A stretch of DNA of 64,000 bases from Acanthamoeba lenticulata (taxonomy: Eukaryota > Discosea > Longamoebia > Acanthamoebidae): contig NAVB01000063.1 of assembly GCA_002179805.1 (NCBI GenBank), forward strand, positions 1 through 64,000. The letters are read 5' to 3'. Below are positions 10,961 to 22,907 of the stretch, in pieces. Made by a program: the position numbers and the translations under genes. The notes under the pieces were generated by a model. That model was not told the DNA's origin, ran no database searches, and saw nothing but the letters and a program-made list of their open reading frames with translations. Each line of letters begins with the position of its first letter. The first letter of the stretch is position 1.

Positions 10961-13900
10961 TCAGCAAGCATGCTGGAGGAGGGCGTCGAGGTCACGCGCG
11001 ACCTCGGCGATCTTGGCGTTGGTCGAGGCCAAGTGGCGCTTCACGTGCTGCACCAGCGTCGTCCCCTTGGCAAAGGTCGTGGATTCGCGATCGCCGTACA
11101 TCTGCCACAAGCGCGCGCGCGCGTGTGAACAAAAAGGTGCGATCTGGGGCGAGGACGAGCAAGCTTGCTCCGTACCAGCGTGCCGAGGGCGACCAGGAGC
11201 GGGTAGAGCGTCTCGGCGTCACCTTCGTCCTCAAGCAGTCGTGTAATGAGCGACAGCCCGGCCCGCTTGCCGGGGGTCATCTTCTCCGCGTCGCATAGGA
11301 TCGACGAAAAGCTGCAGCGCACGCTTTAGGAGACATGATGACAACAACAAGAAGAAGCAAGGGCGCACTTGAGGACAACGTTGGCCACGGGCAAGCGAAT
11401 GCGGGCGTCGCGCGTGGCGGCCAGCGACGCCAGGGCCTCGAGCACGCGGACGGCATGTTGCGCGGCGACGCCCTCCTCCAGCGCCGGCTGAGCAAACGTG
11501 TTGGCAAAGAACTTGAGGGCGATCATGCTGTTGGCCTGCGGGTTGTCAGCCAACGGCGCCAGCCGCGTCACGAGCGCTTCGAGGAACCGCGCGTCCCTCG
11601 CCTGGACGGCGGCCAGGCGCTCGGCCGCGCTCTTGTACAGCGCCAGCAATCGCAGGATGTCCAGGACTGCTCATTCATAGCAGGCGCGCGAGAGCGTGAG
11701 CGCGAGACCGCGTCGAGCTTTTCACAGGGGAGCATCACGTACCGGGGAAGAGCTTGGCCGCGGGCCAACCGGCCAGGAGGCGGGCCATGAGACGGCACTC
11801 GGCGTCGCTAAAGGCCACCGCGGCAGCGGCAGGTGCGCTGGCAGCAGCGCTGCGGAGCGAGTCCACGATCGAGGCGACCAGCCCGAGCTCGGCCGTCGAG
11901 GCGCTCAGATGGCTTGTTTTCTGCATAGAATGCCGCGTCCCTGAGTCAGCGACAGTAATAGCATGAGGGCGCTTGGGCACGAGGGCGCGGGGCCACGCAC
12001 CGAGTCACGGGCGAGCTCATCATTGAACTGGAGAAGCTTCTTGTGGATGCCATCCAGCTGGCCCTGCGTGTACAGCACAGGCGCCCCTCTCTATCCCACA
12101 ACATGTGTCAGTCTCCAAACGGCTTTCAATAATAAAAATTGAAATAATAATATCAAGAGAAAGACAACGCACTCGCTTGGGGACGTGCTGGCAGATGGGC
12201 GGCGGCGGTGGTCCCGACGGCGCCACTTCCTTGGCCTTGTACACGGTCTCGGCCGAGCTCTCGCCAGAAGCGGAAGGCTTCTTTTTTGTAGGCACAGCTT
12301 CGTCCGCAGCGTGCTCATTCTCGTCGGCGTCTTCGATGCCATACTCACGCTGGGCGAGGTCCTCCATGATGAAGCGGAGTGTGCGCTGGGCCAGGAGCTG
12401 CAGCAGACTGCTGTGCTTCTCCTTCCCGAACCCGTGCTCCTCCAGGAACGCGTCCACCACGCCCGGCAGATGATCTGGCCAAACATCGTCGTTCAGATCA
12501 AAAAATTCAATAAAAATGTGGTAAAAGTAAAGTTAAAAAAATATAATGAAAATTATAACAATAAAGATATGGTTTAATATCCAACCTCGGTAGTTCCAGG
12601 CGATGACGCGGGGAACTTCGTCGCCCAGATCGACCATGCACTTGAGGTCCCACAAATGGCCGCGCCACTCGTGCTTCTCCTGGGCTCCTCGCCGGGGCCG
12701 CTTGGCGAGCTCGCGCTTAATCTGGGCCTCGCGGTCTCGTCGAATCTTCTCCATCGCCTCCCGAATGCGCTTCCGTTGGGCCTCCTCCTCGCGCTCCTCT
12801 TCCTCCCTCTGTGCCCTGAGGAAAAGAAAGAAAGAATAAATAAAAATGCGAATAAAAAGCTGGGATTGGTCGGATTAACGAACTTGAGGAACTGTGTGAG
12901 CTGCCGCAGGGCATCTTGCTGGTCTTGGCGCGTGTCGTCGCGCTCGTCCACTTCCATCTCTGCCTCATCTTCTAAAGTACCGAAACGAAAGTGAGAACTA
13001 AATAAAATTAAAGTAAGTCAAAAAAGATGAAGGAACGAACCACCACTGTCGACCTTCTTCCCCTTGCCAGTTCCACGCGGGCTAGGGGCTGGTTGCACTG
13101 CGTCGCAGTCAGCAAAATATTTAAACAAAAAATAAGTAGATTTAAAAGAATTAAAAGGCTGGAGTGGAAGTAAGGACCAGTAAAGGCGCGCGAGACGAGC
13201 CGGACGAGCTCCTCGCGCTTCTGGCGCTCGCGCTGCTGCTCCTCGATCTTGCGGATGAGCGGGGGCTCAATGATGGGCGCATCCGTGTGAAGGTAGTCGA
13301 TGTGGGTCTCGTCTGGCGGGAGCGCGTGCGGGAAGGCCGGCGCGAGCTCCGGCCACGTGATGAGCTCGCGGTCGGCGAGGCCCACGATGGGCACGTAGTG
13401 GTTCTTGGCGCGGCTCTGCCAGGCGAGGACGACCGGCCGGTGGCGGCAGGCGGCGCGGCCCAGGCGCGCCGGCACAAAGGTGGCCGCCACGCCGGACTCG
13501 CCCTGGCCAAACTTCTCCATGTCGACGTCGTTGGCGTAGATGAGGATGGGCCGCGCGATCACGTGGGACAGCGCAAAGATGTGCATAAACTCCAAGTAGG
13601 CTCCCGACCGCCGCGCATTGTTGACGATCCGCTTCCAGTCCTCCGGGCCAAACTGCGAACCGGCCACCCGGCAGTACCACTCCTCGTGCGCCTGCAGCTC
13701 CTCCGTCATGCGCTTGCGCAGAAGGTCGTAGTAGCGCTGCACCACACGCGTGGCATGAGTATTTATTTATCTTAATAATGGGTTGAACAGGGAATAAGAA
13801 CACTTAAAATTATGGCCAAAGGACACGAAAGTGCGATGTAAAATATAGTGGCGGTACCTCGACCCCGAAAAGGGCGCGTGAGACGGCGTGAAGAAGGCAG

Positions 13901-14240
13901 TTGCCATCTCCGGTGGTCTTGAGAGGGATGAGACGTGAAGGGAATTGCAGGGCGAGGCTTTGGGGCAAGTTCTCGGCCTGCGGTTTCTCATTCAGATTAA
14001 ATGAGCAAAAATCGTCAACCATCCATCCAAGCAGACTCTGGCAGGCAGAAGAGCCGCAGGAGCAACAAAGGGAAGGAGAGCACGCACACAGTCCCAGTCC
14101 ACGAGAGTGTTGAGAGTCTCGTCGTCGATGTGGCGCATTGGGACAAGGAAGGTGGTGTCGCACGGCGGCAGTTCTACCTCTTGGCTCTTGCCAAACAGAG
14201 TGCAAAACGAGCACGTACACGGCGCATCAAGGTCATCCAT
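10961..14240 (-). CDS. OTU deubiquitinase fused to a PUL domain
   Basis: Minus-strand gene, ATG at 14240, stop TGA at 10961-10963, about ten exons (14240-14088, 14037-13858, 13736 to about 13180, then shorter ones). The N-terminal third is an OTU protease of the A20/VCPIP1 type. It has TTGDGNCLLHAVS with catalytic Asp and Cys, an LEFMHIFALSHVIARPI segment, and KNHYVPIV with the catalytic His. A charged, coiled-coil-like middle follows (about 12960-12600). The C-terminal third (about 12200-10961) matches the PUL domain of PLAA/Doa1: LDGIHKKLLQFN, then LFPVLDILRLLALY, IALKFFANTF and LYPLLVALGTLV. PUL domains bind Cdc48/p97. The protein is therefore probably a p97-recruited deubiquitinase. I know of no characterised protein with this pairing, and fusion of two adjacent genes by my reading cannot be fully excluded. 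Confidence 0.75.
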
Positions 14241-14420
14241 GTTGTTGTTCTTCTTGCCGGCCAGTCAGCCACGTGTCGGGGTCCCTTTGCCTCACCTCTT
14301 CGACGTCCCTCGCTAATACAAGAAGGAAGCGATTTTCGTGCTTTTTCGCTTCAGCCAAAATGGTCTTGCCCGGAAAACAATTGGATAAACAAAAAAAAAA
14401 GATAAGAAAAGGGGCTCATA

Positions 14421-15682
14421 ATGGGCGATTTTCAGGCATTTGCGGAATGCTGTTTTTACGGCCGCCACATCGCGTGCAGGCTTGCCACGTCCTCACCCAA
14501 ACCATGCTGGAGAAAGGACAAAGCACCAGCGCAACAGCACATACTACAACCAAGCGAACCTTGGCCGATAAAGGCCATGTCTTTGCACAACACAACAGTT
14601 GGGGATGATGCACGCGATGTGCTGGTGGATTGCCGCGCCAGAACTCACTTGCCGAAACGCTGGCGAATGAGTCCCACACGCTACACAGGCTCGATTGTTG
14701 CTCATAACCTCTTCTCCATCCCACACTTCCAGCACGGTACCTCTCGTGCCTTTGCCCTCCTTGTGTTCTGCATTCATGTCTTTCTACGCCAACTGGCAGT
14801 CAAAACGTACATCAACAGCGCAAGGGACTGGCTTAGTGTCTTGCCAGACGAGGTAAGCAAAGTGTATACACTTGATGGCCATACATACAATCTCTAACAA
14901 GAGGTTGTCAGGTGTTGATTGCAGTGATCAGTTGGTTGGGCATCAAAGACCTGCTGGTGCTTGGTTGCGTGAACTGGCGTTGGCAACACTTGTTGTTGGA
15001 CTCGGTTCCCTGGAAGCTCGCCTTCCTGCGCAGGTGCACAACAACGCAGTCCAATGGCTGGTGACCAGCATATTCTCACATATTATGTGCAGACACCAGA
15101 GGACCAGGTTGGACAAGATGGAAGAGATCACGCTGAAGTCGTACCTGGGCCTGGAGCCAATGGATTCCATCCCGTGGAGGCAACTCGCTATTGAAGAGTT
15201 CGCGCCTTCTTGCCTCGAGTTTCGTCACTTCTCTCGCACGCAGACTCACGCTTGGGACATTCCTCATTCAGGTACCGCACTCCGTCGAGCTGGCGTACGG
15301 TCGTGGCAATCTGCCACGACCTGTGCAAGCGGTACAACATCCCGGCCGAGTCCGCGCTCGTCACCACCACGCAGTCGCTCTCCACGCTCTACCGACCTCC
15401 AGCTGCTGAGCCGCCACCACCAAGGTACAACATCCGTCTCATAAAAACCACTTGTCTCGTGAAGAAGATCTACAGCTCATGCACGTGCGCAGCGTGGTCG
15501 TGGGCCAACTGATGCAGGGCGTGGAGGCGCCCTCCGGCCTGTGCATCGTCGTCGTGCAGGGGCGCCACGGCCATCCCGTGCGTAACGACTTGCCTGGTTG
15601 GTACAAGCGCGTCCAGGTGATCCACTGGCCTGGGGCCGATCCATCCCTGTTCTACACCATCCGCCTGCCCACCTCCAAGTGA
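14421..15682 (+). CDS. F-box protein
   Basis: Multi-exon plus-strand gene. Exons read as 14421(?)-14735, 14800-14852, 14912-15033, 15093 to about 15198, a further exon near 15272-15424, and a last exon ending at the stop at 15680-15682. The F-box spans the second and third exons: LSVLPDE, then VLIAVISWLGIKDLLVLGC and NWRWQHLLLDSVPWK, with the usual Leu-Pro start and the Trp-rich end. F-boxes bind Skp1 in SCF ubiquitin ligases, so this is probably a substrate receptor. The C-terminal part has no recognisable WD40, LRR or kelch repeat. The start is uncertain: the ATG at 14421 opens a long frame, but the first 100 residues are unlike the rest and may be partly 5' UTR. Confidence 0.65.
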
Positions 15683-15809
15683 CCTGTTTGTTGTTGTGTA
15701 ACAAAGCGGAGGCCTAGCAAGTAAGGCCAAAACCTCTTCCATCCCATAAGGAGCGCTTCGGCGAGCGCCAGCCAAGGAAAAGAACGCGCCCACAACGTGG
15801 TTGGTCCAC

Positions 15810-15908
15810 GGGGGCAAGGGACTGGTGTATGGGGTATCACAGCGTAGGCGTACGTACCTTGCTGGAAAGCGCAGGACCGAGGTTCGAGTCCTCGGGTCCC
15901 TTGCCCCC
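15810..15908 (+). tRNA. tRNA-like Pol III unit, anticodon unassigned
   Basis: An A-box (TGGTGTATGGGG, 15823-15834) and a perfect B-box (GGTTCGAGTCC, 15881-15891) are present. The T-arm folds as CGAGG/TTCGAGT/CCTCG. The acceptor pairs AAGGGAC (15816-15822) with GTCCCTT (15896-15902). A TTTT run follows at about 15931. The D-arm resembles eukaryotic tRNA-Val. The central 31 nt do not form a standard 5-bp anticodon stem. CTGGAAA (Ser GGA) is the best-looking anticodon loop but its stem does not pair; an intron is possible. The acceptor stem extends outward as a perfect 13-bp inverted repeat (15810-15822 with 15896-15908), which is abnormal for a tRNA. It could be an intron-containing tRNA, a tRNA pseudogene or another Pol III transcript. 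Confidence 0.5.
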
Positions 15909-16095
15909 AACCGTTTGCACCCTTCATCATCCTTTTGTTGTTGTTCTTCTTCTTCTTGTTGTTGTGTAAATTGGTGGTGGTCAAACTACCGCCGGTACTA
16001 CATACATGCGCCGCGCCTTCTTGTGGTCATCATCCGGAAACCGTGTGTTGGTGCCGCCGTTGAGCGGCCAACGGATTCGTCCAGATCAGATTCGA

Positions 16096-19000
16096 TTAAA
16101 GCGTGCGGTAGAGGCGGTCGACCTTGGGCCGGGCCTCGTTCTTCTTGTCGATTCGGAGCGCGCGCTCGAACACCGACAGATCTGTGGCACATGCGTAAGT
16201 GACCAATTAAAATAATGATAATGATGACGATAATAAACAAGCGGAAAAGCGTACTGCGGTCCATCCGACGCTGCTTAAGGTCTTCGACGGCCTCCTGCGC
16301 CGGCAGTTGGCTCACGTGATCCTCCCTGTGGTCACAGACAGATGAGATGATTGTGGTTGGCTGTGACGAAAGCGTCATCGTGAAGGAGACGGTACCGGAG
16401 CTTCTTCATCAAGATCATCAGCTTGCGCACCGTCTCCACCTTCTTTCGTATCCGCTCAGCGTGCCTGGCGTGACGCGATGCCTCATGTGAGTCGAAGGTA
16501 GGACAAGAAGAGAGACAAAGAGAAAGAGGAGGACACCGTACTCTTCCTCCGAGGCAAAGTCGTCGGCCATTTGCTCGTCCTCCTCGACCGACTTGAGCAC
16601 CGTCAGGCAGAACTTGGACACTGTTGAAGGGCGGAGCGCTCCCTTGTTAAGGTGGCGGCCAACAATGAAGATCATGAAGGTGATGATGCGGCGGCGAGTC
16701 GTACGCTGTTCGGCGATGAAGGGGAAGGAAAAGGCGATGCCGTTCATGAACTGCGGCAGGTAGGCCGGGTGCGTCGTCCATGAAATCTGTTTGAACTCGT
16801 ACTTGCCCTCGGGTTGCAGCCACATGAACGCGCCCTGCAAATCGAGTGTACGCCAACAGGACATGAGCACACGACACGACACGACCCAGATGACGGCCAG
16901 CGCCAACGAACCTTGTTCTGGTAGAGGTCGCAGTAGTTGGGGGCCGAGAAGACGGTGATGACCGGCGGCACGCGGGTGGGCGGCGCCTCAGCCGCGGCGG
17001 CGTCGTCAGCCGCCGGAGGCGGTCGCAGCGTGTCCTGCTTGAACCAGTGCTCTGCATAGCCGTACTGCTGCACTTCGTGCGCTCGGATCACCGATACCAG
17101 CTGATTCGCCTCCTGCAGCAGAAGCAGCAGCAGCATCAAGGCTCGGTCAGACATGATGGAGATGGAGATGATGATGGTGACGAGGACGATAAGACTTGGT
17201 ACCAAAAAGTCGGTGACGGCCTTCCAGCCGTAGAGGTAGCCGCAGCCCCGGTTGCGGTTGGAGAGGTAGGTCACCGTCTGGTGCTCCCGCGCGTTGAGGT
17301 CGTACTGGTCCACCAACGGGTCCGACCACAGCAAGTCGCTACACAAGCACACAGACGCAAACAAATGAAGAACGTGAGCTCTTCAGAGCTCTTTGCCGTC
17401 GCCGCACAACTGCTCGAGGACAAGACACACGTACCAAAAAGCGCCTTGGTCGGGCTACGCGGAGTCCAATATAAAAAGAAATGAATAAAAAAACCAAGAA
17501 TAAAAGGGTGAAGGCGTGAGAAGTGACGATCCAAAAACAAAATAAAAAATAAAAAAACGATATACATCGTGCAAAAAGGCAATAACGTACGGGTTCGGAG
17601 AATCGATTAAGCTTCTTGATCTCGTCCACGTTCTTGATAAAGGGCGACAAGCCGCCGTGGACGGCCAGGAACCGACCCTGCTTGGTGTCGATCACCGCCG
17701 CCAACGGCAGCGCGTCGAACATCTCCATGAAGCCCGTATAAATACTCTCATCATACTTACTCTTACCTGCGCCACGACATCGCCCACCGCCACGTCCGTC
17801 AGATCTGAAGGTTCAAGCGCCAGCCAAGGCCAAGGGCGGCCGTACATTCGGCCTTGAAGTTGAAGAACTCGGCCAGCTGGCGGCACTCGTGGTTGCCGCG
17901 CAGGAGGTGGAACGTCTGCGGGTAGTTCATCTTGCACGCCGCGAGGTAGAAGCACACCTCGGTCGAAAAGCAGCCCCGGTCGACGTAGTCGCCCAGGAAC
18001 AGGTAGGGCGTGTCCTTTGGGTTGCCCGCTGTGTCCATCAGCGTGAGCAGGTCGTAGTACTGCCCGTGCACGTCTCCACAAACTGCCGCCATCGTCGTCG
18101 TCGTTAGTGAGGTCATGAAGAAGAACGAAAAAGAAGAAGAAGAAGAAGAAGAAGGCATGCACGTACTGGCCAAGGGCCCGGAGAGGTCGAGCACGTTGGG
18201 GCAGTCTGCCAAGAGGGCCTTGCCCTTGGCCAGCAGCTCGCGGGCGAGCTCGATGTCGAGGCGGCCCTCCTCAAACAGGTGCTTGCGGAGCACCTGCAGG
18301 TTGGGCACGCTCTGGCCGCCAAACAGCTCCTCTCGCGTCAACCGCGTGCTGTGCCACAAATCCTCGTGAGATTTTTCAAATTTTTTTGGAAAATAAAATG
18401 AAATAAAAAAAATAAAATGCGGTGACGCACTCGCGGGGCAGGGGAAGGGATTTGACGATGCGCTCGGTGGTCGGAGTGTTGTTGGAGGCGAGGATGGCCT
18501 TGAGGTCCTTCCACGAGACTCCGATCGGGAGCTCGTGCTGCACGCCCTTCCCGCCGGCGATCGTGTAGTTGCGCAGCTGCGCCTTCTTCTTGTCCTCCTT
18601 GCTGGCGGCCTTGGCCAAGGGCGACGGCGTGCCCGCAGACGGCGGCGACGTTGACGAAGACGCGGAAGACGACGACGCAGATGACGACGTCGAAGACGCC
18701 GATGGTGAAAACGCAGGAATTTGATCGACGGCCACTGCACGTTCGGAATCATGTGTGAGCAAACCGTGTTGCATGAAAAGGACGGACCTCCCTTAAGGGA
18801 GGTTGAGGCACGTACAGTCAGGCCGGCCCTTCTTGCGGTTGATGGTGGGCGACGGCAGCTTGAGCTTGCCCAGCAGGGTGGATCCCTTCTTGCGGCCCTT
18901 GTCGCTGCTGGAGGCTTCGGCTTCGGCCTTGATCGCGTCCTTCTTGCTGCTCGCCTTGGCGGTCTTGCCACCGCTGCCGCCGCCGCCGCTGCTGTTGAGC

Positions 19001-20234
19001 TCACCGCCGCGCTGCTGGTGGTGGCTGTGGCCGTTGTTGCTGGTCGTGGTGGTCTGGCTCGTGGCAAGGCTGGCGGTGGCGAGGCTGGCGCCGGCCAGCG
19101 GCACGGAAGACGAGGCGGCGCCATTGAGGAGCGACGACACGGGCGAGTTGGCCACGGTCATGTGGGTGACCAGCGACTGGAGGTCGAGAAAGCTCTCGCG
19201 CTTCATGAGGTCCTTCTCGTTGCCCTTTTGCAGCTCCTCGAGCTCGAGCAGCGCCCCGCGCAGCCGGTTCCGCTCCTCCTTGGACTCAGCCGGGTTGTCG
19301 ATATCGCGCAGGCCGCCAGTGCCCAAGGTCAGCATGCTGCCAGTGCCGCCGCCCAGCCGCCGCGGCGAATTGCGTGGCGACGGGGACCGCGTGGAGTCGC
19401 GCGGGGACGTCTTGCTATCGCGCGGGGACGTGGCCGGCGGCGACGCGACCGGCGGTGGCGACGCGATGGGCGACACGACCTGCTTGCGATTCTGTTCGCG
19501 AACAGACAGCGAGCGCCGCTGGACGGGCGCCGACGTGGGCGCCGCCGACGTGTCGCTGCAGCCGTCCGACATGCTCATGGCAGACGTCGACGTAGAATCG
19601 GACGCGCGCAAGGAGACCGCAGGCGAGGCAGGCGAAGGCACGGGCGGGGCAGAGCTTGAGATGACGGCCGAGCTCCGACGGGAGGTCGACGGTGAGGAGC
19701 CGATCTGGGCCTTGAGCTCCTCGCGGCGCCGGCGTCGTTCCTCGAGCCGGTTGAGGTGCTCCCGTTCCTCCTCCTCGCGCTTCTTCCGGCGCTCTTCACG
19801 GCGCGCAAGTCGCTCCTCGCGCTGTCGCTCGTCGTCGTCGCCCTCGTTGTGCGACGAGTCGCTCAGGAGGGAACTAGCGGGCCGTGTGATGCGCGCGGAG
19901 CCACCGCTGTGAGTGCCCAAGGCTGGCGTCTCGCCTCGCGGGGACGTCTTGGCTTCGCGCGGGGATGTGGCGGTCGGCGGTGAAGTGGCGCCATCCTGGT
20001 GCTCCTGCTGAGCAGGAGAAAAAAGGAAGGAAGGATGGATGGACAAGACAACAAAACCGGATGCACAAACGTGAGAAAGAGGAGGAAACGTAAGAAGAGG
20101 CAACGAACACGAACCCCTTCACTGCCGCGAGGAGAGACCATCCCGTCTGACTCCCATTTCCTATTGATGAGTTTTGTTGCCCGAAGCCGGCGCTCGGCTT
20201 GTTCCCTTCTTCTCTGTTCTGAGCGCGTTTCCAT
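16096..20234 (-). CDS. Calcineurin A-like protein phosphatase with long N-terminal extension
   Basis: Minus-strand gene, ATG at 20234 (METRSEQRRR), stop TAA at 16098-16096. The catalytic core has all three metallophosphatase signatures: VCGDVHGQ, FLGDYVDRG and LLRGNHECR, followed by HGGLSPFI, DLLWSDP and FSAPNYCDLYQNK. The region after it (THPAYLPQFMNG, FSFPFIAEQ) matches the PP2B linker to the calcineurin-B-binding helix. The tail has a calmodulin-binding-like helix (RKKVETVRKLMILMKKLRE) and an autoinhibitory-like segment (SVFERALRIDKKNEARP). This is therefore a Ca2+/calmodulin-regulated Ser/Thr phosphatase. Unusually, about 500 residues precede the core. They are rich in SPR/SPRD repeats, then a long Arg/Glu coiled coil near 19830-19700, then Ser/Gly low complexity. 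One exon is only 20 nt (17435-17454). Gene symbol left blank because the extension is atypical. Confidence 0.85.
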
Positions 20235-20707
20235 GGCAATTGGAGGTAATCGTCGTGTAGGACGAGGTACTTCAGGTTCGCAGGTCACGAGTGATGAGCG
20301 TGCCTAGACGGCCTCCGGAGGAAGAGACCACAGGGTGCGGACGCGAGAATTGAGAGCAGGAAGACAGTCGAGGAAGATGAAGAAAGTGATAGATGGAAAG
20401 AAATCCACAAGGCTGAACCTGCCCTCGTCAACTCCAAGCGAGCCTCCCCCAAGGCGTTTGCGCTTTGGAAATAAACAGGTTCTTGGTCAGGGAGTGACAC
20501 GGAAGAGGTCGTGCGTAGTGCCACGGCTACCTCTTGGGTGTACGGCTCGAGTTTTCTTTCCCAGATACGATCAGGAATGCCAAACTCGTGAGTTCGCCAA
20601 ACAGAAGGGAAATAAAAGTATTGTTTTTGCTTTTCTCGTTTTCGGAAGGGAAGAAGCGCTCAATTTCAATCACTTTTCTTTGTTCTTCTGCAATCACACT
20701 ACTCAAC

Positions 20708-22757
20708 ATGACGGCAGAGGTGCAGCGGGTAGCAGTGCTGGGTGGTGGCGTGTCGGGTCTGGCCGCCTGCCGCTTCGTCCAAAGCCGCCTTCAAAACACT
20801 GCCGCGGCCAGCCGGCGAGTTCTGCTCGTCGAGCAGGGTCCACGCTTGGGCGGCTGGCTACGTTCCTTACGGACGCCAGAGGGGTTCGTCTTTGAGGCCG
20901 GCCCGTCCAGGTAGCCGCTTTGTCTCACCAGCTTCTTCCCTCACTTCCCGCACCTTTTCGGAGAGGATTTGATGCATCCGCTCGCTGCCAGCATTCGCAC
21001 AGTTGGCAGCAAGGGGCTGGCCACGCTACGTCTGGTTGAAGAGCTTGGACTGCGCGACCAAGTTGTCCCCTGCTCCTCCGCGGCCATCAAGAACAGGTAC
21101 GCTGGCTGGTTGGACCAGAACGCCAGGCCGTGTGTTTTAACCTCACTGGTGTGGCCCTAGATACCTGTACACGGACGGCGGCCTGTTGCGCCTGCCCAAC
21201 CACCCACTCAAGGTGTTGAGCACTCCGCTCATGCGCAGCGCCGTGCTTGCTTTCCTACGCGAGTGGACCGTCCCTCGATCCCAGCAGCCAGGTGCGTGCC
21301 CTCTGCCGCTGCTGGCCTCATGTCAACCACAACTGACCACAACGCGGCAGATGAATCAATTCACTCGTTCTTTGCCCGCCGGTTCTCTCCGGTCGTGGCG
21401 GACACGCTCACCGACGCGCTCAGCATCGGTACGGCTGCCCATTTGATCTGTTACATATCACCAGTCCCAACTCGTGCTTGCGGCGGGCTCACTTTCGGCT
21501 ATCCCTGCAGGCATCTTTGGCGGGCGCTCGCAGAGCTTGTCCGTCAAGTCGTGCTTCCCGTTCCTCCACGAGTACGAGCAAAAGTACGGCTCGGTCGGAG
21601 CTGGCATGCTCCGCAGTCTGGTTGGCGGCGACGCGCAGTCCAAAAAGTCTTCCCAGGAGGCCACGGATGACATCTCGCCCGCCATCCGCGAGATGCAAAA
21701 GATGAAGGTGTATTCGTTCAAGGAGGGCGTCGAGACGCTCGCTCGCGCGCTGGAGAACAAGATTCGCAAAGACGCCGACACCCAAGTCCTCCTCAACATG
21801 CCCATCGAGCGACTGACCCAGGTACACCAGCGGCCTCCACTTCCAGTCTGATTTCACTGCGGCATGACGGCTCATGCATGGGATTCCCTGCAGGAAAGCG
21901 ACGGCACCATCTCGCTTGACTTGGGGCAAGGCACGACGGTGCGCGCCGAGAAAGTCATCTCAGCGCTCCCCTCGAACGCGCTGGCTCGCTGCCTCAAAGC
22001 CCACCCGGCACTCGAGCAGGTGCGTACTGAGTTGGACGTCTCCGCTTATACCCCTCCCTCCCCTTGGTGGACTCACATGAGCCCTCTGGTTGCAGGAACT
22101 GCTGCAAATCCCATTCGCCTCGCTTGTCCTCGTGCATCTCGCCTACATGGTACGACGCGCCCCGTCATGAGTTTTCTACCGACCTCACCACTCAACACGG
22201 GCATGCGTGATGGCCGACAGGAACCGATGCTGCCTGAGGGTGTCGAGGGCTTCGGCTACCTCGTCCCGGCGAAGGAGAAGCAGCCCATCCTTGGAGTACA
22301 GTTTAATTCATCCGCCTTCCCTGAGCAGGACCCGCGCGTATGTTGAATGTTATGATCTCGTGGTGTTTTCTAGATTCCTTTCCTCTTCTTCGCTCACCCG
22401 TTCTCTTGCCCACGCCAGCCGGGCTGCTCGCGCTTCACGGTGATGATGCGCATGGAGCCCGGACAAGAAGAGCGTACGCAGGAAGAGTGGCGAGCGATCG
22501 CCATCGACAGCTTGCAGCGTCATCTATCGCTCCCGCCGGCCAAGACGGCCGCGCTGACCTCCCCGGCGCGAAGTAACGTGAGCATCGACCGCAACGCCAT
22601 CCCACAGTACACCGTCGGCCACGCGGCGCTCGTGGAGCACGTGAGAGACGTCTTGCGACGCGAGTACCCATCGCTCCACCTTGTGGGGAATTCTTGGGGC
22701 GGGGTGGGCGTCAACGACTGCGTTGAGAACGCCTGGCGTTGTGTGTATGGCCTCTGA
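20708..22757 (+). CDS. Protoporphyrinogen oxidase
   Basis: About nine exons with ATG at 20708 and stop at 22755-22757. The N-terminus has a dinucleotide-binding motif (VAVLGGGVSGLAAC) and a LVEQGPRLGGW strand end, typical of FAD flavoproteins. Spliced sequence gives FEAGPSSIRTVGSKG, the PPOX-family motif near the active site, then GLRDQVVP, GGRSQSLSVKSCFPFLHEYE and a final NSWGGVGVNDCVENAW that closes the FAD site. The enzyme oxidises protoporphyrinogen IX to protoporphyrin IX, the penultimate step of heme synthesis. In eukaryotes it usually sits on the outer face of the inner mitochondrial membrane. No clear presequence is visible, which is common for this family. An AATAAA-like motif lies just after the stop (about 22765). 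Confidence 0.93.
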
Positions 22758-22907
22758 ACACAAGAAATAAATAAAATTGAACGGAATGCAGGAATGTGAA
22801 GCTTCAGCAAAAAAATTGCGGCAGACCTGCAGTGAAATCACAGGCCACACATCGACACACATTTACCCCATCGGCCCTGTTCTAATAACGCACAGAAATA
22901 AATAACG

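Noticed and set aside
16096..16200. Loss of the calcineurin autoinhibitory tail
   Set aside because: Once spliced, the last exon contains SVFERALRIDKKNEARP, which aligns with the autoinhibitory segment, so it is not missing.
21489..21929. Long minus-strand ORF across the PPOX gene
   Set aside because: GC-rich third positions keep antisense frames open. The plus strand carries clear PPOX motifs and fitting introns.
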